Shown in pieces: positions 17,331-25,091 of a DNA stretch of 64,000 nt. Below the pieces are notes generated by a model. The model did no database searches. It was not told the origin of the DNA and was given only the letters and a program-made list of their open reading frames with translations. Location of the stretch: positions 1,138,884 to 1,202,883 of the forward strand of contig JALVSY010000007.1 of assembly GCA_027036135.1 (NCBI GenBank). Direction: 5' to 3'. How positions within the stretch are numbered: the stretch's first letter is position 1; every line of letters begins with the position of its first letter. Made by a program: the position numbers and the translations under genes. Source of the stretch: Pyrodictiaceae archaeon (GTDB taxonomy: Archaea; Thermoproteota; Thermoprotei_A; Sulfolobales; Pyrodictiaceae).

Positions 17331-17477
17331 CTACTCGTTCCAGCCCTTGTCCCTGCTTTCCCGTATAATCTTCGCGGCAAGGTTCTCCTCAATACTCCTT
17401 GTTTTCTCGCGGATTCTGTCCATCTCTTCCGCTATTTTTCTTAGCCTATCTACTTGTCGCATGTCTCCCGGCACCAT
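17331..17477 (-). CDS. Small charged helical protein (48 residues)
   Basis: An ATG at 17477 is preceded by AAGGAGG at the proper distance and opens a 48-codon frame ending at TAG (17331). The protein is nearly all helix, with alternating charges (RQVDRLRKIAEEMDRIREK), and may form a coiled coil. It lies 42 bases after aroA on the same strand and upstream of the RelE-like pair. Function unknown. The strong ribosome-binding site is the main support. Confidence 0.5.
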   Translation of the reverse strand: MVPGDMRQVDRLRKIAEEMDRIREKTRSIEENLAAKIIRESRDKGWNE

Positions 17478-17519
17478 AGCCTCCTTATCTCTATTTGCAA
17501 GGCTATAGTCTTTTCCTCA

Positions 17520-18812
17520 TTAGTGCTCGTAGCTTATCCTCGCTCCTAGGCTTACTAGAGTGTCCCAGAACCCGGGGAAGGATTTCGCTACGACCATGGG
17601 GTCTAGTATCTTGACCGGTTTCTCCGAGGCTAGGCCGAGGAGTGCTGCCAGCATCGCTACTCTGTGGTCACCATATGTGCTATAGGTTACCCCGCCGGGT
17701 AGCTTGCCACACCTCCCCCTCACTTCTATGCAGAGCCCCTTGTCCCTGTCCTCTACTAGCCGGGCCTCGACACCGCCTCTGCGGAGCACGTCGAGTATTG
17801 CCTCTACACGGTTACTCTCCTTCAGCCTAAGCCTCTCGGCACAACAAATCCTCGAGACACCACAGGCAATGGCGGCGAGGGCTGCTAGCACTGGGCCTAG
17901 ATCGGGGTAGTCGCGTATACAGGTCTCGAAGCCCTCTAGCCGCCCTCTCTCTGCCTCGGCGTAGTCCTCGCCAAGGCGTACACAGGCCCCAGCAGCCCTC
18001 AGTACATCGATTATCGCCTTGTCTGGCTGGGGATCCCCTGGGTAAACACTCTCTACGCGAACCCCGCCAGCAATAGCCCCCGCGGCTAGTAGCGCTGCAG
18101 CGCTACTCCAGTCACCCGGTACACGGTACCTCGTGGGCCTAGGAGAGCCCCTTGCAGCGAACCATGAGTAATCTCTGCGCTCGACCTGGGCACCAAAGGC
18201 CTCGAGAACGACAACGCTTATATCAACATAGGGTCTGGACTCGAGGCCCACGACACTTATCTCTAGCTCGCTGAGCCCGGCACCGAGGAAGAGCAGCGCC
18301 GACAAGTACTGGCTACTCTCCCGCGCATCAACCACGGTGCGGCCACTGGTAACCGGGCCCTGGACGACATGAGGCGGGCAACAACACCCCGAGACGAGGT
18401 AACGGGCCCCGAGAACCGCCATAGCCTCGAGCAAGGGCCTAACCGGCCTCTCATGAAGCCTCCCAGAACCATAAACAAGCACAGGCTTATCGAGGAGCCC
18501 TAGGACACCGGTAACAAGCCTCATAGTAGTACCAGACTCCCCCGCATCAATACACCGGGGCCAACGAAGCCCCCTGGGCCCAGGAGACTCCACGACAACC
18601 CTATCTCGGCTCCTCCGCGCCTCAGCGCCCATGGCCCTAACCGCCTCGAGAGTCGCAAGGGTATCACTACTCCACAACGGGTTCTCGATAATGCTAGTAC
18701 CACGAGCCAGCAACGCAGCGAGAAGAGCACGATGAGTATAGCTCTTAGAAGGAGGAGCCCTCACAACACCACTAACACTACCCGGGTAGACAACGACAGC
18801 CCTGTTACTCAT
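17520..18812 (-). CDS. aroA: 3-phosphoshikimate 1-carboxyvinyltransferase (EPSP synthase)
   Basis: This 430-residue protein has APPSKSYTHRALLAALLA near the N-terminus, DAGESGTTMRLVTG, ARESSQYLSALL, GDWSSAAALLAAGA, RLKESNRVEAI and a YGDHRVAMLAAL end, the full EPSP synthase set. It adds the enolpyruvyl group to shikimate 3-phosphate. It stands alone, away from aroF-B-D, with an unrelated membrane protein gene upstream. Confidence 0.96.
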   Translation of the reverse strand: MSNRAVVVYPGSVSGVVRAPPSKSYTHRALLAALLARGTSIIENPLWSSDTLATLEAVRAMGAEARRSRDRVVVESPGPRGLRWPRCIDAGESGTTMRLVTGVLGLLDKPVLVYGSGRLHERPVRPLLEAMAVLGARYLVSGCCCPPHVVQGPVTSGRTVVDARESSQYLSALLFLGAGLSELEISVVGLESRPYVDISVVVLEAFGAQVERRDYSWFAARGSPRPTRYRVPGDWSSAAALLAAGAIAGGVRVESVYPGDPQPDKAIIDVLRAAGACVRLGEDYAEAERGRLEGFETCIRDYPDLGPVLAALAAIACGVSRICCAERLRLKESNRVEAILDVLRRGGVEARLVEDRDKGLCIEVRGRCGKLPGGVTYSTYGDHRVAMLAALLGLASEKPVKILDPMVVAKSFPGFWDTLVSLGARISYEH

Positions 18813-18847
18813 TATTACACCCTAGGGACCCCATAGCGAGCTTCGTA

Positions 18848-18871
18848 ACAAGTCCCTCTTAGGGGGCTTGT
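18848..18871. other. Inverted repeat between aroA and a membrane protein gene
   Basis: ACAAGTCCCTC and GGGGGCTTGT can pair as RNA over about 10 bases, with two G-U wobbles and a short loop. It lies 36 bases upstream of aroA on the transcribed strand. It could end the transcript of the gene at 18969-19556 or lie in the aroA leader. No T tract follows. Confidence 0.3.
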
Positions 18872-18968
18872 CCAGGGTTCTTCTATTACTTAGGTATACC
18901 CTAGCCTACGAGATTATATGAGTAGAGACAAGGACTATGACGGTATCGCAGCGAGCAGGTTACTAAAA

Positions 18969-19556
18969 CTACTCCTTTCTCCTACTGTGTTTTTCTAGGC
19001 AAAGCTCACTAAGCATCCCAGCTATGTACCTTATTACACGGTACGATAGGAGGGCCCCGAGAACCACTAGCGTGATAGAGAGGAGGATTACCTCGTAGTA
19101 CGTGGTGCTCGTTAGCTTGCTCTTATAGTTGAGGGCTACTATTGGTAGTATTGCTCCGCTCACGATCACCGATAATAGTAATGGGAGGACAACAATCAAG
19201 GCGACATGGACGCGCCTAGGCAGGAGAGCAAAACAAAGCTCCAGCTCAACCAGCCCTACCCCCTTCCTAAAAGCTCTATATAAGTACACCACGTAAGCGA
19301 CAAGGAAGACCAGAACAGCAACCCCTACACCGATTAGAGAGACACGGGCCCCAAGCTCTGAGGCACCAGAGCTTCTACGAGACAACTCAAGGAAAACATC
19401 CACAGCTATGGTAGCTATTATGCCCACGAACCCGGCTAAGAGAACTCCTTCCCGGCGACGACGAGCACCAATACCAGCAATAACACCGAAAACAGCACCA
19501 ATAATAACCAAGACAAACGAGACAGAACCCATCCCTAGCCCTCCAGCTTCAAACAA
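18969..19556 (-). CDS. Multi-pass membrane protein, member of a local paralogous family
   Basis: This 195-residue protein has about five hydrophobic helices (near 10-28, 38-55, 70-92, 118-140 and 155-175) and basic loops. It resembles the proteins at 22174-22764 and, less so, 21556-22173. All share an ARRR-type loop after helix 1 and a segment with one cysteine before a basic residue and a V/I-rich helix (LVELELCFALLPRRVHVALI here). I recognise no family. It has its own strand and lies upstream of aroA. Confidence 0.6.
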   Translation of the reverse strand: MFEAGGLGMGSVSFVLVIIGAVFGVIAGIGARRRREGVLLAGFVGIIATIAVDVFLELSRRSSGASELGARVSLIGVGVAVLVFLVAYVVYLYRAFRKGVGLVELELCFALLPRRVHVALIVVLPLLLSVIVSGAILPIVALNYKSKLTSTTYYEVILLSITLVVLGALLSYRVIRYIAGMLSELCLEKHSRRKE

Positions 19557-19892
19557 TAATAATGACGAGATTCGGTAAAAACGGTTCTAATCAGGTTAGG
19601 AATGACATATAAAGAGACATATTGCTGCGTTAACCCCAGCGTCCACAAGGAGGCAGAGAACACAAGCTGGACATGTTATCTCTAACGGCGTATATAGGCA
19701 AGGGAGACAAACCCTAAGGCGTATACTAGCAATGCTCTGCATAAAGTGCTCAGCAAGACATTCTGCTACGCATTGCCGGTAACCTTACCGGCATCTATGC
19801 ATTAATCTAGCGGAATAGGCTACGAAGCCTGACAAGCTCGTAGTAGACAATGGTGAGGTGAGAGGGGACATAGCGAGACGAGGTAGAAACAA
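19557..19892. other. Gene-poor stretch with TATA box and palindrome upstream of doc
   Basis: This stretch holds no convincing gene. A good archaeal TATA box (ATATAAAG, 19607-19614) points rightward. AAGGAGG near 19647 has no start codon at proper spacing. Only 14- and 17-codon frames follow. The 20-bp palindrome at 19774-19793 is listed separately. A small RNA or the long leader of the doc gene is possible. No Phd-like antitoxin frame is present. Confidence 0.4.
19774..19793. promoter_or_regulatory. Palindrome with 9-bp arms upstream of doc
   Basis: TGCCGGTAA-CC-TTACCGGCA has perfect nine-base arms around a two-base centre. It lies about 100 bases before the Doc-like gene. The size and symmetry suit a dimeric repressor site; a hairpin in RNA is also possible. 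Doc systems are usually autoregulated, but the partner repressor is not seen. Confidence 0.45.
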
Positions 19893-20315
19893 GTGTTAGG
19901 CAAGAAAAAGACTAGACGGAAGTGCGTAATTCACTATCCTACTATAAAGACGCTTCTCCACGCAGTAGAGAAACTAAGACAACTTTACCCAGAGGATCAC
20001 ATACACGTAGTCTCTAGAAGCGCCCTAGAGGACGCTGTTTCAGCTGCTAAATTCGCCGCCACATTTACGAGAGAATCATGCAAAGAGAAGAAACTCGTAG
20101 CTGCAGCCACGCTCTTCTATGAGCTAGTAACTAGGCACCCGCTGAGCGATGGTAATAAGAGACTAGCAACAGTTGTGTTAGCAGCGTTTTTGAAGAAGAA
20201 CTCGTTGAAGACACCATGGCCAGGTAGGGTTTGGAAAGTAGCTGTCCACGTAGCTACTGGCGAGTGGGATATTGAGAGAACGAAGCGCTGGCTTGAAAGA
20301 ATTCAGCACGAGTAG
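19893..20315 (+). CDS. doc: Doc-like Fic-family toxin
   Basis: This 140-residue protein has the Fic/Doc core motif HPLSDGNKRLA (about residues 85-95; Doc consensus HPFxDGNKR), preceded by a helical N-terminus. It is close to bacterial Doc in length. Doc phosphorylates elongation factor Tu and stops translation; an archaeal homologue would presumably act on EF-1A, which is an inference. GTG at 19893 follows an in-frame TAG. The usual upstream Phd antitoxin is absent. A small convergent gene follows six bases downstream. Confidence 0.8.
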   Translation: MLGKKKTRRKCVIHYPTIKTLLHAVEKLRQLYPEDHIHVVSRSALEDAVSAAKFAATFTRESCKEKKLVAAATLFYELVTRHPLSDGNKRLATVVLAAFLKKNSLKTPWPGRVWKVAVHVATGEWDIERTKRWLERIQHE

Positions 20316-20321
20316 GGACGA

Positions 20322-20456
20322 CTACGCCTTGGCTGGCTTCTTAGCAGCTTTGAGATCATATTCTCTGAGCTTATCCAGGTCTTCACGGTATTCCTGTATA
20401 GCCCAGTCTATGGCTTCTCTCCACGTCACGGCTTTCTTGTGCTTCCTTGTAGGCAT
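20322..20456 (-). CDS. Small basic-helical protein convergent with doc
   Basis: ATG at 20456 opens a 44-residue frame (PTRKHKKAVTWREAIDWAIQ and a charged lysine-rich tail) that ends six bases from the doc stop on the other strand. An upstream in-frame ATG at 20522 would give 66 residues but lacks a better ribosome site. The size suits an antitoxin or a nucleic-acid-binding peptide. No family recognised. Confidence 0.4.
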   Translation of the reverse strand: MPTRKHKKAVTWREAIDWAIQEYREDLDKLREYDLKAAKKPAKA

Positions 20457-20829
20457 GGATTCCTGCCCATGTATAGGATAGAGGTGGTCTAGCTTTGAGT
20501 TTTGTGGAGTACCGTGAGGCAATCAACTATGTTTAGGTCTTATACAGGCTTTAGATCAATGGGCTAAGACGGCGCGCTTCTGCAACGCATACATTGAGCG
20601 CTCTCGCCTGCGCCTTTTATCAATACTTGCCAAGAAACGCCTAGGATGATGCACGAGAAAGCAATAATAATAATAGTAATGGATTTCAATGTGTGGTGTT
20701 GTTTCAGTTATAGTAGGCTTAATAGATAGTCTCGTAGGGGACTCGTAGCTGCTATCCATATGTCTTTTTCTGTGAGCAAGTAATCGCATATACCAGCGCG
20801 TGTAACTATATCCTATTATATGACGGTGC
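20457..20829. other. Gene-free, AT-rich spacer
   Basis: I see no convincing gene here. It contains an ATAATAATAATA-type simple repeat near 20665 and TATA-like stretches near 20810-20820 (CTATTATATG) that may serve the membrane protein at 20830. A leftward frame at 20556-20789 is low-complexity and without a ribosome site. Confidence 0.4.
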
Positions 20830-21294
20830 TTGAGCTATATCGAGGCCATGCTAATAGGTTGCGCAGCGTGTGTAGCGTATGTAGCAGAGTGTTCTGGTGC
20901 AACATATGGGTGCTTGCATGCTGTACTTGAGGAGGGGTACCAAGTGAAGGAGCCCTCTACCCTCAAGCTTTTTCTCATACTTTTTGTAAAGATATTCCTA
21001 CTAGTAGCGATAATATTGCACGAGTTTACTCCCTTAAATCCCGTCTTTGGCCCTATGCAGGCCGTGATAGCTCTTGCTATTATCTTTGTTCTCTCTATAA
21101 GGAAGAGACTAGGACATTGCTTATCGTTGCTCACCGATCTCATTATAGCCTTGGACTTGTCTACGTACTTTATCGAGTTAGCGCCAAGGGAGTTCGAGGC
21201 TGCTAAGCCCTTGTTAAACCCTGGTTACTCGTTGCTCTTTCTCAGCCTAATCCTCGTGGTATTTGCACTAGCTAGGCTCATGGTGGAGGAGTGA
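20830..21294 (+). CDS. Small multi-pass membrane protein
   Basis: This 154-residue protein has four hydrophobic segments (about 5-22, 46-66, 72-90 and 132-150) and several cysteines in the first 30 residues. TTG at 20830 is used because an in-frame stop lies close upstream. It is less clearly related to the neighbouring membrane proteins but shares their size, strand bias and the RLGHCLSLL-type cysteine segment. Function unknown. Confidence 0.5.
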   Translation: MSYIEAMLIGCAACVAYVAECSGATYGCLHAVLEEGYQVKEPSTLKLFLILFVKIFLLVAIILHEFTPLNPVFGPMQAVIALAIIFVLSIRKRLGHCLSLLTDLIIALDLSTYFIELAPREFEAAKPLLNPGYSLLFLSLILVVFALARLMVEE

Positions 21295-21555
21295 ATCTTG
21301 TGCTTACTAGCATCCTTGCTACACCAGTAGGGGATGGGCATGGGACTCTCCGGGCTTGATACGAGATTGGCTTGTTTATGGCTTTACGTGCTACGAGGAG
21401 AGTGCAATACGGTTTCCAGAGACTTGCCTGCCCTGCCTAGCATGTGTGGGGGTAGCGGCTACGTTTTGCGCTATAGAGTGCGCACTTATCTAATCTATTT
21501 TGTCCTATTTTTTCTCGGGTAAGCATCTCTTTTCTCTTATCGTAGGAGGTGCGTC

Positions 21556-22173
21556 TTGGTGGGGAGAAGGCATCTTATCTATACTATTGTGGCTGCTGCT
21601 CTGGTTCTCTTGGTGGATTTAATTGGGTATCCCCGCATATTTGGTCTCGCCGATATAGTTGTTAGTGCGGTATTGATAGGTGTTGCTGTATGGGCGGCCT
21701 CGGCCTATGACCGGGGAAGGCTTGATCGCTACACCATCGGCCTCTTAGTGGCCATGGGCATCGTGTTGGCCCAGGTAATTATTTCTCTGAGTCTTAGCCC
21801 TCATAGCCTCTTCATGGTTGTGCTGGGAATGGGTATTCTCATGGGTTATCTTGTCTTTGGTGCGTTGTATTACTTGGGGCGGAGGAGGGGGCTTCGTCTC
21901 TCAGATATTAATATGTGCTCTTTGGCTGATAGGCGTGTCCTCTACGCCTCTATGCTGGCTACTCTCCTAGTCATAGTAGTAGTTGGTGGCGTTGCGTATG
22001 CTCTGCTGGCTTACTGGTATAGGGCTAGGCTTGGCCACTGCATTGCCTGGAGAGAAGCAGTTGACTGGGTAATCATCCTCATAAGCATCTATGCAGCGTA
22101 CAGGCTCATGGAGTGGAGCGTGGAGAAGTGCGCAACCCTTAAGAGAGGGAGCGTGAGCCATGGGTTCTCCTGA
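21556..22173 (+). CDS. Multi-pass membrane protein of the local paralogous family
   Basis: This 205-residue protein has about six hydrophobic helices. TTG at 21556 has GGAGG seven bases upstream, a strong start. The segment RGLRLSDINMCSLADRRVL matches the cysteine-containing segment of the proteins at 18969-19556 and 22174-22764 in the same relative place. Its stop abuts the next start, so the two are likely coupled. No recognised family; bioenergetic or transport roles are guesses. Confidence 0.6.
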   Translation: MVGRRHLIYTIVAAALVLLVDLIGYPRIFGLADIVVSAVLIGVAVWAASAYDRGRLDRYTIGLLVAMGIVLAQVIISLSLSPHSLFMVVLGMGILMGYLVFGALYYLGRRRGLRLSDINMCSLADRRVLYASMLATLLVIVVVGGVAYALLAYWYRARLGHCIAWREAVDWVIILISIYAAYRLMEWSVEKCATLKRGSVSHGFS

Positions 22174-22764
22174 GTGATTCCTAGCTTTTTGATTCACTCA
22201 TTGCACTGTAGTAGGGTGCTCGGTGGCTTGGTTGGTGTTGTCGAGGCACTGGTTATCTCCGCTGGTGTCGTCGCTGGCGTGGTGGTCGCTGTTAGTGCTA
22301 GGAGGAGGGCTTGGAGAAACTACGTTGCTGGCCTCATGGCTCTTCTCGTGACCGATGCTGTGTGGGGGCTCCTTCAGCTACGGGGCCAGGAGTATAACGC
22401 TCCAAGTGTCATGGCGTTTATCGGGTCCTTGGCGAGCATCGCTGTACTACTCATCTACGTGCTTGTCGCCGAGCTACGTGGAGTAAGGCTCGTGCAAGTA
22501 ATGGAGTGCATTTACCTGGATAGAAGCGTCCTCGTCGCAATAGTAGTTCTGCCCACGGCGCTAATATTCCTCGCCGGGGGACTAGTGGTTATAGCTGTGG
22601 TTGTTCTTAGCCCGGGGAACCAGCCATTCATAATCAACGCGGAGGTAGTGGCTCTAGCCACTGGCATGACCATCGCTGGGTTCCTCGGCGTACGCGCCTC
22701 GATAAACAAGTTATCGAGCTGCATAAGGGCGGCGAAGAAGACTAGCGGGAAGAGAAAAACATAA
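22174..22764 (+). CDS. Multi-pass membrane protein of the local paralogous family
   Basis: This 196-residue protein begins with a GTG that directly follows the upstream TGA. About five helices are seen. It aligns by eye with the protein at 18969-19556: SARRRAWRNYVAGL against ARRRREGVLLAGF, and LVQVMECIYLDRSVLVAIVV against LVELELCFALLPRRVHVALI. The C-terminus is a lysine/arginine-rich cytoplasmic tail. Function unknown. Confidence 0.6.
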   Translation: MIPSFLIHSLHCSRVLGGLVGVVEALVISAGVVAGVVVAVSARRRAWRNYVAGLMALLVTDAVWGLLQLRGQEYNAPSVMAFIGSLASIAVLLIYVLVAELRGVRLVQVMECIYLDRSVLVAIVVLPTALIFLAGGLVVIAVVVLSPGNQPFIINAEVVALATGMTIAGFLGVRASINKLSSCIRAAKKTSGKRKT

Positions 22765-22893
22765 CAACGGTAAAAGGTCTCGAAAAGTGCCAGATGGTCT
22801 TGCTAGTCCTTGTTATCGATACAGCGCCTATCGCCTAGGGGCTCACGGCTTCCCTTGCATAGCTTCCCACGTTTTCCTCGGCGTCTTTACTAG

Positions 22894-23247
22894 CTAGTAT
22901 AGCTGCTCAAGCCTCCTCGTGGCTCTGAGGAAGAGCTTTGCCCTGTTTTCATCAACTACTATGAGGTTTATTGGGTAGTCCCAGGGCAGTCCAAGCCTGA
23001 ATGCCTCATCCCATATCCTTATGGAGGCCTCGATGAGGTCTCGGCTACTATGCCTCCCTGGAAGTATTACTAGGATATCGACGTCGCTTAGCGCGGTATA
23101 GGTTCCTTCGGCCACGCTTCCTATGAGGTATACGCGTGCGCTTGGCGCAATCCTCTTCACGGCCTCGACTACGTATCTTGCGTAGTGTCTCCACTCGCGT
23201 AGGAGCCTAAGCCTCTCCAGCGCTAGCTTCTCCCATGTTAGTTGCAA
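22894..23247 (-). CDS. Nucleotidyltransferase-domain protein (MNT)
   Basis: This 117-residue protein has the nucleotidyltransferase motif GSVAEGTYTALSDVDIL near residues 42-58, with G-S and the D-x-D pair intact. It follows a HEPN gene whose end overlaps its start by 41 bases, forming a HEPN-MNT pair of a different type from the one at 8.1-8.9 kb. It may modify its HEPN partner. Confidence 0.85.
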   Translation of the reverse strand: MQLTWEKLALERLRLLREWRHYARYVVEAVKRIAPSARVYLIGSVAEGTYTALSDVDILVILPGRHSSRDLIEASIRIWDEAFRLGLPWDYPINLIVVDENRAKLFLRATRRLEQLY

Positions 23248-23656
23248 GCCTCTCCACCTCCTCCAGGAGGCTCCACAGCCTCTTCGCTACCGAGACGAGC
23301 TTGGAGGCAAGCTCATGGTCGTATTCCAAGTGGCCATACCTGGTAAGCGTGTAGGCATCCTCGAGTGCCCCGAGTAGGCTGCGATAAGTCCTAGTGAACT
23401 CGTCTATCCTTTCGGCGGCCTGGACTAGGCCTGCCCGGAGCAAATTATTCCTCATCAAGCCCAGCAGCCATCTAACACTATGACTGCGTGGCGTAACGCC
23501 CCAGAGTCTATAAATAATTGCTTTTAGCCTGAGCTGCACAGCTTGTTCAGCATTAAACACAGCTAGATCATACTCTCCTTTCCCGAGAAGGTCTTCGGCA
23601 AGGCTCAAGAATGCACGGGCCCGTCTAGCTAGTAGCCTATAGTAGTCACCACTCAT
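23207..23656 (-). CDS. HEPN-domain protein
   Basis: This protein of about 149 residues has the HEPN core: AEDLLGKGEYDLAVFNAEQA, LRLKAIIY and a helical C-terminus with YGHLEYDHE. ATG at 23656 has GGAGG seven bases upstream. ATG at 23662 and the longer frame from 23749 are less likely, the latter overlapping the ATPase gene. HEPN proteins of this class pair with MNT proteins and act as RNases or binders. No clear Rx4-6H motif is visible, so RNase activity is uncertain. Confidence 0.78.
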   Translation of the reverse strand: MSGDYYRLLARRARAFLSLAEDLLGKGEYDLAVFNAEQAVQLRLKAIIYRLWGVTPRSHSVRWLLGLMRNNLLRAGLVQAAERIDEFTRTYRSLLGALEDAYTLTRYGHLEYDHELASKLVSVAKRLWSLLEEVERLATNMGEASAGEA

Positions 23657-23739
23657 AGCCATGCCTCCAAGGAAAATATTGACGAGGTGTAGCGGGGTTA
23701 TGCCAAGTAAATAGTAAATCCTATGGGTAATTATTGTTT

Positions 23740-24762
23740 CTATGTACATAGAGTCTCAAGTGATTTAACGATTTGCTTGTACATTTCCTCGAGTCCTTGG
23801 CGAGGTTCTCCCTGTTTCTCCTTGCTTTCTTCATCTCTATAGGTTTCCTCGGGCCTAGCAGTATATGTTTCGTAGAGTAGTTTGAGTATGGCTACTCTAG
23901 TGACCCTGTTAGCTGGCGCGATGACGCTGGGGATGCCTATGCCTCCGCCTCCGCAGCCGTGGTGGCAGCTTGTGTTGCACTCCCTGTTCCAGCCATAGAT
24001 CCCTAGGTATCTTGGGTCGCCGTATTGTAGTATGTTTTCCTGTACGAGCTTCTCTACGAGTTCTCTATAATTGTTTGCTTCATCGGCTCCTAGAGAGGTT
24101 TGGGCAACCTGGTAGAGCAGGGCTGTGGTATTCGGGGTTTCCCGGGCTATGTCTCTGAGCCTGAGAATGGCTTGCTCATATAGCGCGCATACTTTGTCAA
24201 CGCCGTAGGCGCGCGTGGATAGTAGTAGCTGTGGATGCCCACCAATAACCTCCATTAATTCCCTGTCTATTCCGTATTCCCTTGCCAATGCCTCGGAGTC
24301 CCTTAGCGTCATCTCGCCGAGGTAGAACGGGACAACGTAGAGAGGGCTAATAGGGCTACGCAATGCCCGGAGGCAAAAAGCATAGTCACTCGTAACCATT
24401 ACGAGCTTCGCTCCCAGGCCCTCTAGGGCTAACTCGTGCTGAATATCTGCAACAAGCTTGATGAAGCCACGTATAGCCTCGTCCTCTAGGCTGAGCAGGT
24501 ACTGGGCCTCATCAATAACTATGACTGTGCCCTTCTCGCTGCTCTTGGCAGCTAGCCTTAGGAGAAACCTATAGTACTCCTCCACTCCCTGCCTATAGAA
24601 GAGGCTCACTATGCCACTAAGCTCCTGCTCGGCCCCAAGAACTTTCTCAACGAGGACGCCTAGCCCAAGCTCAGCTGCAACCCTCTTAACGAGGCTACCA
24701 GCTATCCCTAGGCTGCGCACCACGCCCCCCAATAGCTCCTCGAGAACCTTTTCCCGGCTCAC
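23740..24762 (-). CDS. Archaeal AAA+ ATPase, body of a frame-disrupted gene
   Basis: This 340-residue frame carries the Walker B motif VIVIDEAQYL near residue 82, a sensor region (LVMVTSDYAF) and a C-terminal winged-helix-like part with an unusual CNTSCHHGCGGGG cysteine/histidine cluster. It has no Walker A; that part lies upstream in two other frames (24763-25032). Functional only if the frame is restored. The neighbours downstream on the same strand are a HEPN-MNT pair. Confidence 0.65.
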   Translation of the reverse strand: MSREKVLEELLGGVVRSLGIAGSLVKRVAAELGLGVLVEKVLGAEQELSGIVSLFYRQGVEEYYRFLLRLAAKSSEKGTVIVIDEAQYLLSLEDEAIRGFIKLVADIQHELALEGLGAKLVMVTSDYAFCLRALRSPISPLYVVPFYLGEMTLRDSEALAREYGIDRELMEVIGGHPQLLLSTRAYGVDKVCALYEQAILRLRDIARETPNTTALLYQVAQTSLGADEANNYRELVEKLVQENILQYGDPRYLGIYGWNRECNTSCHHGCGGGGIGIPSVIAPANRVTRVAILKLLYETYTARPEETYRDEESKEKQGEPRQGLEEMYKQIVKSLETLCT

Positions 24763-25032
24763 CGGGCCAAGGCACTGCAGCGCTACATACGCTGTGCCAT
24801 AGCCCTCGTTTCGCAGCTTCTCAGAGCCTCTAGGACGAGCCTCGTCTTACCTATACCACTAGGGGCCGTAGACTAGGACAACGTCCTTAGGGCTCTCAAG
24901 CGACGGTCTAATGTACTTAACTAGGCGCCTAAGCTCGCAGACTCGGCTAACGAATCTCTCTGTCAACTCTCCTCTTGTCCCCACTACGTTATTCCTAGCA
25001 AGCGAGTACCTAATAGCCTGAACTAGGCACAA
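24763..25032 (-). pseudogene. Detached N-terminus of the archaeal ATPase, with Walker A split by frame changes
   Basis: From TTG at 25032 the frame gives FVSRVCELRRLVKYIRP and DVVLVYGP, then stops at TAG. One base on, the frame reads SGIGKTRLVLEAL, the rest of Walker A. A second change near 24820 returns to the first frame (KLRNEGYGTAYVALQ), which joins the frame at 24762. So one base is in excess in a four-C run (24862-24865) and one is missing about 45 bases later. It may be sequence error, decay or recoding. Confidence 0.65.
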
Positions 25033-25091
25033 TAAGAGACTAAATAGAGAGCCCCTGCGATATCAGGCAGTGCTAAGGAGGGATAAGTTAC

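Noticed and set aside
20556-20789. 77-codon minus-strand frame
   Set aside because: Low-complexity histidine/tyrosine stretch from a simple repeat; no start signals.
21334-21522. 62-codon frame between two membrane protein genes
   Set aside because: No ribosome site, no recognisable motif; the next gene has its own strong start. Could be a remnant but not supportable.
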